A stretch of 64,000 nucleotides of DNA from Ophioderma brevispina (lineage: Eukaryota; Echinodermata; Ophiuroidea; Amphilepidida; Ophiodermatidae). Position numbers and translations under genes: made by a program. Shown piece after piece: positions 34,200 to 47,160 of this stretch. Every line of letters begins with the position of its first letter. Positions within the stretch are counted from its first letter, which is position 1. The stretch is from assembly GCA_023653785.1 (NCBI GenBank), contig JAMKCH010058182.1:62001-126000 (forward strand), written 5' to 3'. Below the pieces are notes generated by a model. The model searched no databases and was not told the origin of the DNA. It worked only from the letters and a program-made list of their open reading frames with translations.

Positions 34200-37100
34200 T
34201 TAAATGCGTAGTCCAAACTTTCTGGTGAAATTGCTAAGGTTAACAACCTGGAGAAACGGGTTAATTGCATCAAAAGGTAATTGCTATCTGAATGAGTGTG
34301 TCGATTTTGTCGTTTGCATGACCTTCTTTTTCAGCGGTTAATATCGTGTATATCTGAGCGTTGTGAATGGTAATTTCGTAACAATGAACTACTTGCAATT
34401 GAATCAGTCATGAATGAAATTCAGCGGTATACCAAGGTCCCGACTGATCCCCAAAAACTCTCCAGCCACAATCTACAGTGCCGAACATTACTTGGTGAAA
34501 GTGGTGAGGAAAAAGTGATGCTAACTTTTTTCTGACCTTCAAAGTGAGGTATTCTTCTTCAACAATCCAATTCTCTCCAACACCTGCCTCCTACTTCCTA
34601 TCCAGCGTACCTTCTATAACGTTTACATGACCATGCATTTCCTGGAAAGCCAGATCATAGTCCTGAAACTGTGAAGTCACTCCGGCCCACTGATCTCTAT
34701 ACAATGATTTGGCAACGCAACAGTAACTGTACATGTATATTAAATGAGAGGTGAGTGTTCTCACAGTGGCATTGCTTTAAAAAAATCAATAAATCAATAA
34801 GTATGAGTAAGGTTATTGTATACCATATACCATATACCACAATTTAGGACAAGGTATCATGTCAAACAGTCGTCAGTAACATCCAAACAACTCAGAGACA
34901 CACACAAACAAATGAAATTTCTATGACATTTATTTTAGATGTCAATGCCCTTCACCTTTCGCTTGGGTTAGGATTGATATTTGTTACATTGGGCCATAAA
35001 AGTAAATAATAATAATAATTGTCACTTATAAAGCGTTACAACTATCTAAGCGCTGTACATAATATCACAAAAAAATGCAGTTTCTTATATAAATTAATTG
35101 AAATGCAATATAAACTAAATATAAACCCAATAATTTTAACATGTCAATTATTAAATTACAGCCTATGACCAATTTGCCACCCTAAACTCATATGGCGATA
35201 TACCTGAACTATCAATCACCAATCGTCTGATCGTTGTGAGTATGTCCACTCGGATCAGTTTAAGTTGATTTCATAGTTAACGGAGCGGCCGAGCTTTGAA
35301 AAGTGCTCTAGTTCTAGAGTTAACTCCTCCCCTCGGTACAACGAAACACAACCACCTTTATTTGAAGGATAAATATAAGAGATTTAAGAAAATGATGGTT
35401 GTGGTTGAAATATTTGGTAGCAGGGATGATTTCTAGGCCGAAAATGCATTTTGGGCTGCAAATTAGGCGAAATATTTTTTTTAAAGTAAAAATATTACAA
35501 TCTTATTTTTATGGTATCCTTTTTGTTATTGATATAGGTTTTATACATTGCATAAAGGGTTCAGGTAATACTCGTTGTGGTGACATGTGATAAAAAGGAT
35601 GTTTTTTTGGTGCTAAAAGTCTAGACCCTTTTTATAAAACAGAAATCTATAATATAAATGTCAGAGATTATAGTATTGCATCATGATTAAAGTTTGTTTT
35701 GCTAAGAAATTAATAAATCTTGATTTTCTTAGGTTTTTAGCTCAAAAACGTGATTTTTTTACCCAAAAACACCCCTGCCACCAAAGTTTTTGACCACAAC
35801 CATCATTTTTAAAATTATTTATTACTACTATCTTTCGAATAGAAATGGTTGCGTTTTGTTGTACGAGGGTAGGAGTTGTCGACAATTTTGTCACTCCAAA
35901 ACGCTCCACTAAGTGACCACCTCGGGTCCTCATGGTCCTGGCTAGCACTACCTAACAGATAACAAACAGGGTACATCAAGCAAGAAGTAGGCCTATGTCA
36001 CCATAGGACCAAATTTTTCAGTTCCAACCACTCCCCATCGGTTAGGCCATGAACAAAATCAATAAGATTGTGTTCTGATGTCCAAAGTGTATCTCCATCT
36101 CTACAGTTCATATTTAGTACGCCATGGCTAAATCAGTCTCAGACATCGCTCCAAAACTCCCATGAGATGCGAAACTCAGAAATCTACCCAGCTGACCGAG
36201 GACCGACCAATCACAAGCGCAAATGTCGGGAAATTCCCAGGTGCCAAAGCTTTTGCGGCTTCCGGAGTCATACCCGTCCTTGTCTGTGATCAACCGTTTA
36301 CGAACCACGCATAGGGGCCTACAAATGCTACAAATACCTGGGTGCACAACCATAAGAGGTAAACAGACTAGGGAAATCCTGTAGACATGGAAACCTTAGT
36401 CGGTCGATTCCGGTTCTAATCAGACAGCGACACATTCAGCCCCCATGAGAAGTAAGCTACAACCCAAAGGGGTTGGACTTTGTTTAAAAAACTCTCCCTG
36501 GATTTAAGGCGGTTAACAACAGGTCTCTGTCCGGATGTAGGGTGCTTCACATTACGATAAGCCGGCAGCAGGCATTAACGCTCGGCCAAGCTTCTTCGCA
36601 CGGGTTGATCTTTCCCATACAGGGCAGATGAACATGAGTAGCACAGGGCCAGGGTATCTTAGGGTATTGTGGGTGAGTACCCTATCTTGTGCCAGGGAAT
36701 TTCTTCAAGATGTTATTGCGTGAACATATTTTACTCTTCGTTTTCTTAAAGGGACATAATGCAATGAAAAAATATTCAGACATAAGGCCAAGATGTGACA
36801 GCCTCCTGAATATTATATTATTTTCTGTATTATGTTAATTAAATCATGTAAAATTAAATCATATAAATTATGAATGAGGAGAACTGGAAATATTAATATG
36901 AAACTTGCAATGTGTTGTGCAATAAGCATGACTTGTCTGATTGACCTAGTTCTAAATGGACTAGTGTGTGAGAACTTCCAGAGTAAGAACATGTCAGAAG
37001 ATGCTCGCAATCAGAGGACAAGGAGCCACAGTTGTCTTTCTTCTCCATTCTAACCACTGTATAGAGGTTCTTTGTTTACCTATAGGAAGCAGATTGCACA

Positions 37101-40100
37101 CCCTGTTGATGAACATAGACTTTGTGTAATTGCTATGTCAAAACAGATCAGGTGCAGGATGTGGACTTCCTTGAAACATGTTTCAGCGAACTGAAAAGAT
37201 TGTGAATGTTCGTCTTGTCTTCGCATGTTTTGTTGCATCATGGGAAATGTGCTGAGGACAAATGCTGTGGCCAAGTTAATGTTTTCCTTGCCAGTTGACA
37301 AGAGGTTTCAGCGAGTGTAAACCTCTCAAACAGAAGGTTGAGAACTTTCATAACATTGGATTTATGTATCTTATGTTATTTTATATCCATTCTGGAAGTA
37401 CCAGAATCGACAGAGCTGCACAAAATTTGGTGCCTTGGAAAAACAACGGTTAACATTAAAACCCAGCAGGGCTCTACTTTTCTTCTGTACCAGTGACGTT
37501 CACCTTTAACGACAACTGAGCCTGTATGGACATTATATGGGCGATTTTCATGAAAACGGTGCATTTCCAGAAATTTTGTGTCGTTGGTAAAAAACTTTAA
37601 ACAATGCTTTATTGAAACCCCCCCCCCCCCCCCCCAAAGTAATATTTGAAGGAGCAGTTGAGCTGCATTTGGGAATAATAGTTTGCCATACTTCCGTTTA
37701 CTTTTCTATGAGAATTTGCCTTCCAAACATCGAAAAATAGGGGAAAATAGATGTTTTTTTTTTTTCTTATCAGAAACACAAATCAAAATTATAAAAAAAT
37801 TGAAAAAATACTTACAGCCTGGAATTCTTCCTACTATCAATGTTTCTGTGTCAAAAACATGTGTTAGAAATTATGTAAGATGTGTTTCCTTGTATCTCAA
37901 TTTATTTTTATATTTTTTAAATACAAAAACATAAAGTACGTGAAAACGTATACGTTATCCTTCACAAAGCAGTTGCTAAGTTGGTAAAACTTCTACTATG
38001 ATATTGATTGTGACATCTATTTCAAGGTAAACATAAGCGGCAGCGTAAATAGTGTTTGCTACCGCTCATAATGACTTATTTAAAGTCTAAGGAATGTGAA
38101 CTTTGTTAAAAACAAGTGACCTTTTAAGGAAGTGTATTACGTATCCACTTTCTCAGCAACCCAAACAAGCTATTTTAAAATTGATCAAGAGTGGCATAGA
38201 CTCATTTTCCGACCACAAAAATTAGATAAAACGTTCAATCAGATACATCTTAGTTCAATTGGGAGAAGTGAAAAATGGTCAAAAAATGTTTTACTACCGT
38301 TATTGTGATTCACGTTATCGTTTATTACGTTGAATGCGTTTTAGTTTACATTATCAAACTAGAATTTGCCTGGAATTGTTTTGGTTTCAATGAAATATAT
38401 CTTTAGAATAAAAATTAGTAAAAGGTATTCTTAATAATTTGGTTATTATGCGGTCTAATTTTCGGGCAGAATTCAATACTCACGGATAACGTTAATAAAC
38501 TAAACAATGGAGCTATTTCTTGAGTTCAATAGCTACTCAAACTTAAAACTTCGTACAAATAAAAATTGTTACCAGAACTCTTTATAATCGTGTCATCAGT
38601 TGCATTTTTGTGCAATTCAATTTTGATACACGTAATAAACCCTATTCTTTTGCTGTACAAATGTTTGTGTGGCAGATTGTGCAGAAACGTAAGACGTGTT
38701 GTTGGCCCTATATTTTTCCCGGAATAGGTATGGCATACTTGAATGTTTAAAAACATAAAAACATCAATTTTTGAGTGGCAGTTTACTTCTAGTTGTTCTC
38801 CAAGTCTACAAACTTCACAAATGAACGGCCGGTCTAGACCAAAAGGACTTTTGCTATTTCGGGAAACTACTGAACAGTGCCAACAAGAATTGTGTCGCAG
38901 ATTTATATGTGGGACCTGATTCTACAAGACCCTGGTGCGCACCCACAAGAACTTTATAAAACTTGTTTAATCATGAATGGTGTGTTTAATTTGAGTTGAT
39001 TTATAAGAATAGGTAAGAAATATAATAATTTTGTGCAGTGTTAATGTTTGTGTTATTTGTGATTAGATTTGCATCAGATTTCATTATGTATTAAAATTAT
39101 TGTTGTGCATTTACATCTTGGGCAAGTCAATCTTCTTACAAAATAATCATTGTGAATTTTGTTTTATGAACCTCGTGAGGTTACTTTTCTGACCTTGGGT
39201 TCGCCCCGTAACAAAGAAAAAACGTTGTCTCCGAAAAGTTGGGTTTTAGCGCGTTTTTTTTTAGGTTTTTGTTCGCTTGAAAGATTTTTTAAAAGAAAAA
39301 TTGAAATAAGTGGGTCAAAAAAATGCAACAAAACAAAATAAAATCCCGCATTTGCCTTTGTACATTTTCTGAGACAAACTTTTTTGGCTAATGAAAAACG
39401 GACCCTCACTCCACAAATTTGAAAACAATTTGGGTGTTGACATTTTGCAAATAGGGGAAGTTAAGTAATATTTTTTCCTTCTAAGCTTCACTTTTTCAGC
39501 CTTCACTCCACGCATGTCATCAAACTTTAAAAAAAATGCAGTCCTCAGCTCGCAGTACATTGCCATTGTACATGTGTATGGCTTATCCGGCTATCCACCT
39601 TTCACTTTTCAGTCAAGATTTATTACAAGTTCGGATGTACAATGTCTAAATCCCGGTCTGAATGTTTTTTATGGTGTCGAATAACATGCCGTTACATGGC
39701 AGGAAGGTCAACACCCTTTGATTTTCACGGGCCAGGAATAACCGAGAACTGACGCAAATTCTTGCTGTTTTACTGTTTTACAGAATGTAAACGTTCAAAT
39801 GGTTTTCAAATTTGTGGATAGAGATTTATTAATGGCCCATTTCATTATGTCTGAATACTTTTCATGCCATTGTGTCCCTTAATGTGGGTCTTTAAGAGAG
39901 GAGTTGCGATCCAAGGTAACTCCTAAGGTATCAGGTTATCGCGTGCTCCAGGGGTGTTCAAGACCACTTTACGTTAAGGAAACGAAAATAAACAAACCCG
40001 TTTTAGGGGCCCGACCGACCCTGATCTTTTTCAGGTTTGCAGAATTTTTTTTTTCCAAATTAGTTTTTCCAACAATCATGTAAAATCAGCCTGTTTTTAC

Positions 40101-40590
40101 GCCCAATTTAGCAATTGTGGCAATTTTTTTTTAGAAAATTTGTTTGTAAATTTGTTTATTTTTTCTCTTGATTGAAGATTTTTGGGGCTTATTTTAGGCA
40201 AATTGAGCCAAAATAAATTTTTGAGAAAATAAAAATAAATTTAAAAAAAAATTCGCCCGACGACCGACCTACTCGAAAGGTCCGCTCGCCAGTAAAAACA
40301 GGTTTTCTTTTTTCGTCGCCAAGATGACGTTGGACTTCACGGTTGAGTAGATGCGAAAGCACACTTTGGTCTTGGATGGATTTGCACGTAGGTGGTTATT
40401 TTAACCCGGGGTTTTTCATCATAATAAGGGGAGTGAGTTCCATCCAAACAATTGGAGAGTCTCTCTTAATCTTCAACAACCTCTTGTATCACGCACGTCT
40501 GCAAGCACATTCCCTTGGTGTGTAGTCCATTCTTGAGCCTACACAATAGGCTCTTCTTCGCTCCTGGCTGAACAAAGAACACCCTGTTCA
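34200..40590. other. Upstream flank of the CAP gene; no recognised exons
   Basis: Read as the minus-strand promoter side, 34,170-34,400 shows no clear TATA box. Beyond it are scattered open frames without family signatures or convincing splice sites, a LINE-type tail near 35,004, a poly-C run near 37,617-37,636 and many T-rich tracts. The patch 36,100-36,360 is less AT-rich and contains GACCAATCACAAG, but no exon could be supported. Confidence 0.4.
35004..35061 (-). mobile_element. LINE 3' tail with (ATT)n
   Basis: On the minus strand TGTACAGCGCTTAGATAGTT, AACGCTTTATAAGTGACAAT and then ATTATTATTATT. A short AGCGCTT-containing 3' end with an ATT repeat is common for CR1/L2-type LINEs. Confidence 0.5.
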
Positions 40591-40599
40591 CAAGCAATC

Positions 40600-41935
40600 A
40601 TTTCTTCTTCTTGCCTATGAGGCGGCAACAGCTAAAATGTATTGAAGTGTGATGAGCCCAGCTCACTGTTGACTGGGTTGGGGTTTTTGAGAAGTCTGTA
40701 TCCACCGGTATGCGAAAGGTGGGCACTACACTGAGAATGCTGATCCGGCAGTCAAAGTGTCTTTGATGGAGAGCCAACATTGGCAGGCTGGAGATGGCAG
40801 CAGCCCCATCGATACAATGGTAAAATGTTCATTTTAAAAAACGGCGTTTTTAACGTGGTCTTAGCAGGGACTCACAAAAGCTAATAAAATGACGTTTTTT
40901 ACCGTTATTTGCACGTTTCAAATCCCTTTTTATAGTAATTTTTCACTACTTGAAGATGCCATCGCCCATGGGAAGTTTCGAGTCCCGACTAATAGTCAAA
41001 GACGCTCGTTTAAAACATTTTTAACAAGTGTAGATATTGGTTGTTGCAACGAAGCACCTGTGCGAATCCCTGTTCACAGGTTAACCCATTCCTTACCAGG
41101 TGGAGTTCTGCAAGGTGTGATAGTGAATTGGGCTGGTCTTCGAGTTCTAGCCAGCAGTGTTCATGTCTTTAGGATTTTGAATGGAGAGCTTGAGGGTTTA
41201 GCAGCATGCCACGCACAGAAAGGTCGACGAGAGCGCATATCTGTCTGGCCGAGCTGGTGTGATTCTTGACAATAGTATTGCAAATAGGTGCTTGTTGTCC
41301 AACATAGCGTGTTCACAGTACAGTTTATTGTGTGCTGTTCGTTTTTCCTGTCCGAAGCACTGCAGTGCAATGCCTGAAAGCAACTGGTAGAAACTCATAT
41401 GAAGTTGGGACGTTAGGCAGCCAGTATTGTTTCTCATGGTCTCGTTGAGTACTGGTCCCATCAAGCCCTAGATATTCAGTCATTCAAAGCGGATGTCCTT
41501 GTGAATTCCAAGATCTTATGGAGTAGGTATCTTTGATTTACATATTCACAAGCTGCTAATAGGTCGACGAACATGACTCCGGTTACCAATCCCTTCTCGA
41601 AACCATCTATGTGTTGAGTTAAGTTGAAGTACTTGACTTGTTGATTGCATGGCCGGATAACCGGGCCTTGAGGTGTTGCTCTATACAGAGATGCGATACG
41701 ATAGAGGAGCATGCGTTCAAAGAGCTTGCAGGTCTGGCTGAGGAGTGATATTGGTCTTAGCACTTGGGATTAGATGGGTCTTTCGCAGGCTTTAGGAGTG
41801 CCATAACATGTGATTTTCTCCAGATCATAGGGATTGTGGGAAAGGTGTAAGGGAAGTAAAGAGAAATTGTAGAGTTCGGGAAGCCATTCCTTTGCTACCG
41901 GGCCGAGGTTTCAGCTGCTCAGTTGAGATGTTGTC
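40600..41935 (-). mobile_element. Internally deleted Jockey/CR1-like LINE
   Basis: From 41,935 downward the minus strand reads GFDNISTEQLKPRPG, LLKPAKDPSNP (frame-shifted), RPISLLSQTCKLFERMLLYR and TGVMFVDLLAACEYVNQRYL (motif A) to LLHKILEFT near 41,500. It then jumps to RTSAL and PVLNETMRNNTGCL (41,465-41,400), which in relatives lie several hundred residues later, so the YADD-containing palm is deleted. C-terminal wording follows (LLSGIA, SRRPFC, RTPPGKEWVNL near 41,090), and weak matches reach about 40,600. Stops and frameshifts are present. Confidence 0.75.
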
Positions 41936-41954
41936 AAAGCCAACTTCTTTTTCT

Positions 41955-42235
41955 GGTTGAAGTTTTCCAGTTTTTTTATAAACATAGTTTATCGGTGGAA
42001 AACCTTTTTTTTTCGATCGAAAAACCAGGTTTATCCGTTCGAAAAGTTATTTATCGAATTTGTAAACTCGGGTTTTTCGATTTGCAAAAAGAACATGTTT
42101 ATCGATTTTAGAAGCTAAGATTTCGAAAAACTTGGCTTCTTGGTGGAGGAACTTGGTTTTTCGCCAAAAACTTTAGGTCGAAAAAAAAGCCCAGATTTTT
42201 CGGCGAAAACCAGGTTTTTCTCTTCTAGTATGCAT
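41955..42235. repeat. AAAACCTGGTTTTTCGA-type low-order array, second locus
   Basis: CGAAAAACCAGGTTTATCC, TTCGAAAAGTT, CTCGGGTTTTTCGATT and GAAAACCAGGTTTTTC recur, as at 23,160-23,490. It abuts the 5' side of the deleted LINE. Confidence 0.6.
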
Positions 42236-42477
42236 AATACTTGCCATATAAAGTGTGCAAAAAGACCTCATCCACTTTAAAGTGTTAAATCACCAAAAAC
42301 TAAAGCAAGCAACCATACAAACAAACAAATAATCAAACAGAGAGAAAAAATTAAACAGTCTTTTTGTTTATAAAGGTATTTCGAAGGAGGAAAGCAGTTG
42401 CAAAGGTATTTATTAATGTATCCGCAAACCCCGTCTACGCACTTTCAATGCGTATCCAACTGATCTTACCACTGTTT

Positions 42478-42712
42478 GTTCCTCATCCTCCTCCTCCTTC
42501 TTCCTACTCCTCCTTCTCCTCTCCATTCTTTCCGCCTACTCCTCGCCTCCCCCAGTCCTTTTCCTCCACTTCCTCGTCGTTCGTCGTCATCATTATCGTC
42601 ATCATCGTCGTCGTCATTATCGTCATCATCGTCGTCGTCATTATCGTCATCATCGTCGTCGTCATTATCGTCATCATCGTCGTCGTCATCGTCATTGTCC
42701 ATCATCGTCATC
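42478..42712. repeat. Pyrimidine-rich stretch and 24 bp minisatellite
   Basis: A TCC/TTC-rich run (42,480-42,580) leads into about four copies of CATTATCGTCATCATCGTCG (24 bp period) between 42,589 and 42,690. Open frames in several phases, coding poly-Asp or poly-Ser/Val, are by-products. Confidence 0.85.
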
Positions 42713-42839
42713 AGCCAGTGATTTACTTCTACAATTGTGTTACGAATTCGTTTCGCGAACGCACGAAAGTCACAACTTATAGAAATTGTAACCCGTGCTT
42801 AGCAAATGTACTACGCAATTGTATGACTCAATTTGGTTG

Positions 42840-43725
42840 ACGGTCCCATTGGTGATTAAATGGTGAATATTTGCCTTGTATTTGATTAGTGCCTATTTAA
42901 CACTATATAGAAAACATATTGCACCACGATAATCTTGACCTTACAAATCTGACTTGATGATTAATCTTGGCCTGATTAATATATAATAGTGAATATGAGA
43001 TGAATCTCTGATATACAAGGCTAAGCCAAAATGAGGACCAAAGTTTAAGGTCATATTGCATAATGGTGATCTTGATCTTACAAATCTGATTTGATGATTA
43101 ATTTTGCCGTAATTGTTTCCATTATATAAGTGAATATAAGATGAATCTTTGACTTAGGCCTACTAAACCAAGCCAAAGGGAGAACAAAAGCAGAGTAGGC
43201 ATGATTCCTATTAACATCTGCATCAGGATAACGATATTAATAAACGATACCAATACACCCAATAGCCATTTCATTTTGAATACCACAAAAACGTATTTAT
43301 GGTCTCCTATTATGAGCCACAATTTTATAGAAAAAAGTCCTTCTGGAAAGTGTTTTCATTTTTAGGAGGGGAGAATTTGTTGTGCAATATTTAAAAAAAA
43401 ATCGGGTTTTCGACCGCCATTTTGAATCCGTACAACAGATTTAAATTTTTCCTGTTAAGTGTTGTATTGATGTACGACATCAGTGACTCGAGTTTTAGGA
43501 AAAAAATCAAACCGCAAAGTGTTTTCCTGGGGGCGGGGGCACATAAGCGCCCCATGCAACAACGGGAGTGCACAAGACCTTATATACTTAATAGGTGTTA
43601 AAGTAACGGTGGAACCATTTTCTTTATTTCTTCACCTTAAGAATCGTGTTCCAACTTTTAACCATTAAAAAAAAAAAAAAAATGGTAAAAAATATTTTTC
43701 GGAGCAAAATGCAATCAAACAATCA
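42840..43725. other. Stretch without recognisable genes
   Basis: A diverged direct repeat (ACCACGATAATCTTGACCTT ... TGATGATTAATCTTG at about 42,922-43,010 and again at 43,062-43,150) is the only structure seen. Confidence 0.4.
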
Positions 43726-43729
43726 AACA

Positions 43730-44370
43730 ACAATTGATATATACATAATGCTTGTCCACATAAAAATCACTGTGTAGAAGAGCTAGCTCAAATCGATGTT
43801 CTTTATAAAGAAAAGCAAAACTTTGTAATAAAAATCCGGATCCGGAATAAACACAGTATATCCTATGGTATTATTACACCTCATGAATATTCATGAACAT
43901 AATCATGCTATTTCATTGGCTGATTCCTATTACGCGAGCTATTTCCCAAGGGAAATAGATTGAACTGTTTCCCTACAACCTCGTCCCCAGAGTCACAGTC
44001 AGGTGTAAAAAAACAAATACTACATGGTTTATATCGGGAAATAGGGCACGCTATTTCCCCTTGGTACTGGCTACGGGCCTATCACCCCTCACCCTTCGGG
44101 TTCGGGTTGATAGGCCCGTAGCCAGTACCTCGGGAAAATAGTATACCCTATTTCCCTCTAACCATGTAATATTTGTATACTGCCATGCTATACATAAAAT
44201 GTCTTTATCAAAACGGAAAATCCGATTCAAGATTCATTTCAAACGTTGGAATGGTGCAATCTATAGGTGATTGCCTTTATATTCTAGTAAACTATTTATA
44301 TAATTCTCAAACAAAATTATATTTCAAAACTCTGAGTCAGATTTTAATCACAATAGGCCACACAAGTCCA
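43730..44370 (+). repeat. Dispersed repeat, copy 2, with nested insertion
   Basis: Same ordered blocks as 10,225-10,545, but interrupted between about 43,880 and 44,165 by sequence that includes a large foldback. Confidence 0.75.
44015..44174. repeat. Foldback element, about 70 bp arms
   Basis: Left arm 44,015-44,084 (AAATACTACATGG, GGGAAATAGGGCACGCTATT, GGTACTGGCTACGGGCCTAT) and right arm 44,108-44,174 are inverted copies. The loop holds CCCTTCGGGTTCGGG. It is nested in the dispersed repeat. Confidence 0.85.
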
Positions 44371-45287
44371 ACGGAAGCTAACTTTGACTATCGATGGAGA
44401 TGCCATTAGTGACCTGTGGCCCTTACCGGCCTATTCAACATGTTCAATGCATTTATCGTTACTCATACAAACAATTCAGAAACAACTTTCCATTAGTAAT
44501 TCCAATTCGATAATTTTAGGACGAGAAAAAAACACAAACCCGGATAACATATTAAAATTGGTTTTGCTAAGGCGACGGTCAAAATTTGGGATTTCTTATC
44601 TTGGTATCCGCACCACTACCTGTTGGAAGTAAATATCGGCATGTACGCCCTCTACTTTATACAACCCGTTAGATGCCGTTTGGATTGGGTCACTGTCTGG
44701 GCTGTCGGATGTGTGTTCAAATACTCCTATCTCTATAACCTGGATAGGCTATCGGCCGGCTTCGAACTGTTAGGGCAAACCGGCAATTGACACGGCTGGG
44801 CCCTTTTGCTCTAACCCCGACCAAGAACCTGCGTCGTGCACGTACGAATGATAGGGAAACTACTGGAAAGGGACCGAATTAGGCGATTAATTGCGTGTTC
44901 GTCAAGGTTTGTCAATTATTGAATTATTTTCGAGTATGGGTGAGTAAGTTCGAACAAAATATGATCAAAATAGTTTCAAAAGTCGTTAAAATGCATATTT
45001 CCAGGTTTTCATCTCACAAGACACAATATTCATGCAGTAGTTAAGTGCCTTTACTATACTAGTATTCACAGATATATTCTTTTTTTTTCGGCTATATACA
45101 CAACCGTTTCCCCCCTCCCCGTTCCAAAAAAGAGCGACTAGGGGGTATCAATTCAGTTGTGATTGTGACTGGTTCAATGATAAAAAATATTAGGAAAATG
45201 TAACCTAAACATATCAGCAAAATAAACCCCGAGTGTGTAATTTTTCTTGCAGTATAGCAAAAGTGTAACTTTTTTGTATATTGGCTA

Positions 45288-45824
45288 CACTGAAAATATT
45301 AGTCCAAAAAAGTGTCTTATTTGACTAATTAAATATAAGTCATGCACATTGTTTTTTTTAGAATCCACAAAATAGTGCTAAAAAGTGGTTTGAATTAAAA
45401 AGAATGTTTTTTTAAATATTTTTGGATTAAATTTCATAATTGCAAATATTTCTACAACTTAAAAATTAGGACTTTTTAATTACAAAATTCGTCAAAAGAT
45501 AATAAGCAAATGACCAATGTGTACTTAAATTTGTCATTTTTGTGCTTGACAAACTAATTCTAGTCATTTGTGAGTCTTAAGTTTGTCCTTTAATTAGTCA
45601 ATTATCATTTGACAAATTAAAATGAGTCAATTTGTCATTTTAAGTGTAAATTTAGAGGTAATGAAAATATTTTGTAATCATGAAAACTATAGTTTAAATT
45701 GGGAAGGATTATCTTCCAGCATAGCAAACATGTTTCCACCATTGAAGTACATTATGAATGACTTGCATGACTAATTTTAATTAGTCAAATAAGACACTTT
45801 TTTGACTAATTAATATTCTCAGTG
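45288..45824. mobile_element. Non-autonomous TIR element, 537 bp
   Basis: CACTGAAAATATTAGTCCAA then AAAAGTGTCTTATTTGACTA at the left. The reverse complement of the right end reads CACTGAGAATATTAATTAGT then CAAAAAAGTGTCTTATTTGA. The interior is rich in TTTGTCATTTT and AATTAGTCA motifs in both orientations. No transposase frame, and the target duplication is unclear. Confidence 0.75.
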
Positions 45825-46032
45825 CATTCTAAAGAAGGTATTTTAGTCACGTATTGAGAATAGGTCCCACAAGGGGTATAATTTTACTGCAAAAAATTGG
45901 GGGCCCCTTATATCAAAAACCTGCAAACTAGTATAATTTCAACAAAAACGGGCTCCGTTAGACTCCCGTTAGGGTTTTTGTCAACTGAAAAGTGTCTAGT
46001 TAGCCTAATCGGGGTCAATTCAGAACCCCTGG

Positions 46033-46300
46033 AATGAGCATGTCAACCCCCCCCCCCCCCAATCGGAAAAATCTCTCTTTGAAGAAAAGATAATGCACTC
46101 TATGGGGTCAGTGTACTGCACAAAATCATTGTTTTAAATTAACTTGGAAATTAAATTGGAAGGAACTGAAATTTTGGTCCTTGACCTTGGGATTTAATAA
46201 TAATAATAATAATAAGCATAGTACACTGACCCCATAGAGTGCATTATCTTTTCTCAAAGCCGAGATTGATCGATTGGGGGGGGGGTGACATGCTCATCAT
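46033..46300. repeat. Foldback element with poly-C arm
   Basis: AATGAGCATGTCA-C(n)-AATCGG...AAAAGATAATGCACTCTATG...GTGTACT (46,033-46,117) is repeated inverted at 46,220-46,300. The loop contains an (ATA)n run. Confidence 0.85.
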
Positions 46301-46841
46301 TATTATTATTTAGTGACACTGTTTGGTGATAAATGTAAAAATCACAAGCTATCCCTTAGGCCTAATTGTGACCATTTCTACATGTGTATCCAGCGAAAAG
46401 ACTCACGATTTAAATGCTAATTTAATATTCCCATGGAGTTATTATAGCATTTTAGAGCACAGCTATGTAGTCTAGACTAGTACAGTGGTAATACAAGTGC
46501 ACAAGTATTATGTATCCAGTGTACAGGCTACGACGTACCCACCAGTATCATCCTAATCGGTCGCAAAATTGCCTAGAATACATTCGTTTACTTCTACTCA
46601 CAGTTAATTTCAGGCAAAACGGGCAACATACTCCATACAAATTGCAAACGCTTGATATTTTTTCAGATTTTGACCAGGAAAGTACTTTATAAAGGCAACA
46701 TGTACTACTGCATCCCATAGAAACCCGTGCAACCGATTGAATGTTTTGGGTAGAGCAAAAGGGATGCTGTGCAACTTCCGGTTTCTTCACTGGTCTCGCT
46801 ATCAATCGCGTGGAGACACTATCCATTGGTGTAGAGATCAT

Positions 46842-47160
46842 GTTCATACTTCATCGGCGCGGCAGACGTCGGCCGACGCTAGGCTTTCGAACATGCTTTG
46901 TGCACCGGATTCATGAACATACGTGTTGCGTAAAAAGCATGTTTGAAAGGCTAGCGTCTTCAGACATCTGCTGATGAAGTATGAACCCACCTTAATGGGT
47001 GGGTTCATACTTCGTCGGCAGACGTCGGCCGACGCTAGGCTTTCGAACATGCTTTGTGCACCGGATTCATAAACATACGCGTTGCGTAAAAAGCATGTTT
47101 GAAAGGCTAGCGTCTTCAGACATCTGCCGATGAAGGGTTTTAAAAATGACCCACCTTAAT
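46842..47160. repeat. Tandemly duplicated foldback element
   Basis: Two copies (46,842-46,996 and 47,001-47,160; shifted by 156-164 bases) each contain GCAGACGTCGGCCGACGCTA, TTTCGAACATGCTT and their inverted partners AAGCATGTTTGAAA and GGCTAGCGTCTTCAGACATC. Both are followed by CCACCTTAAT. Confidence 0.85.

Noticed and set aside
40889..41269. Plus-strand 126-codon frame
   Set aside because: It is antisense to the deleted LINE, which has recognisable RT text on the minus strand.
42364..42840. Open frames of 158 and 81 codons on both strands
   Set aside because: They are products of a pyrimidine-rich tract and a 24 bp minisatellite, open in several phases at once.
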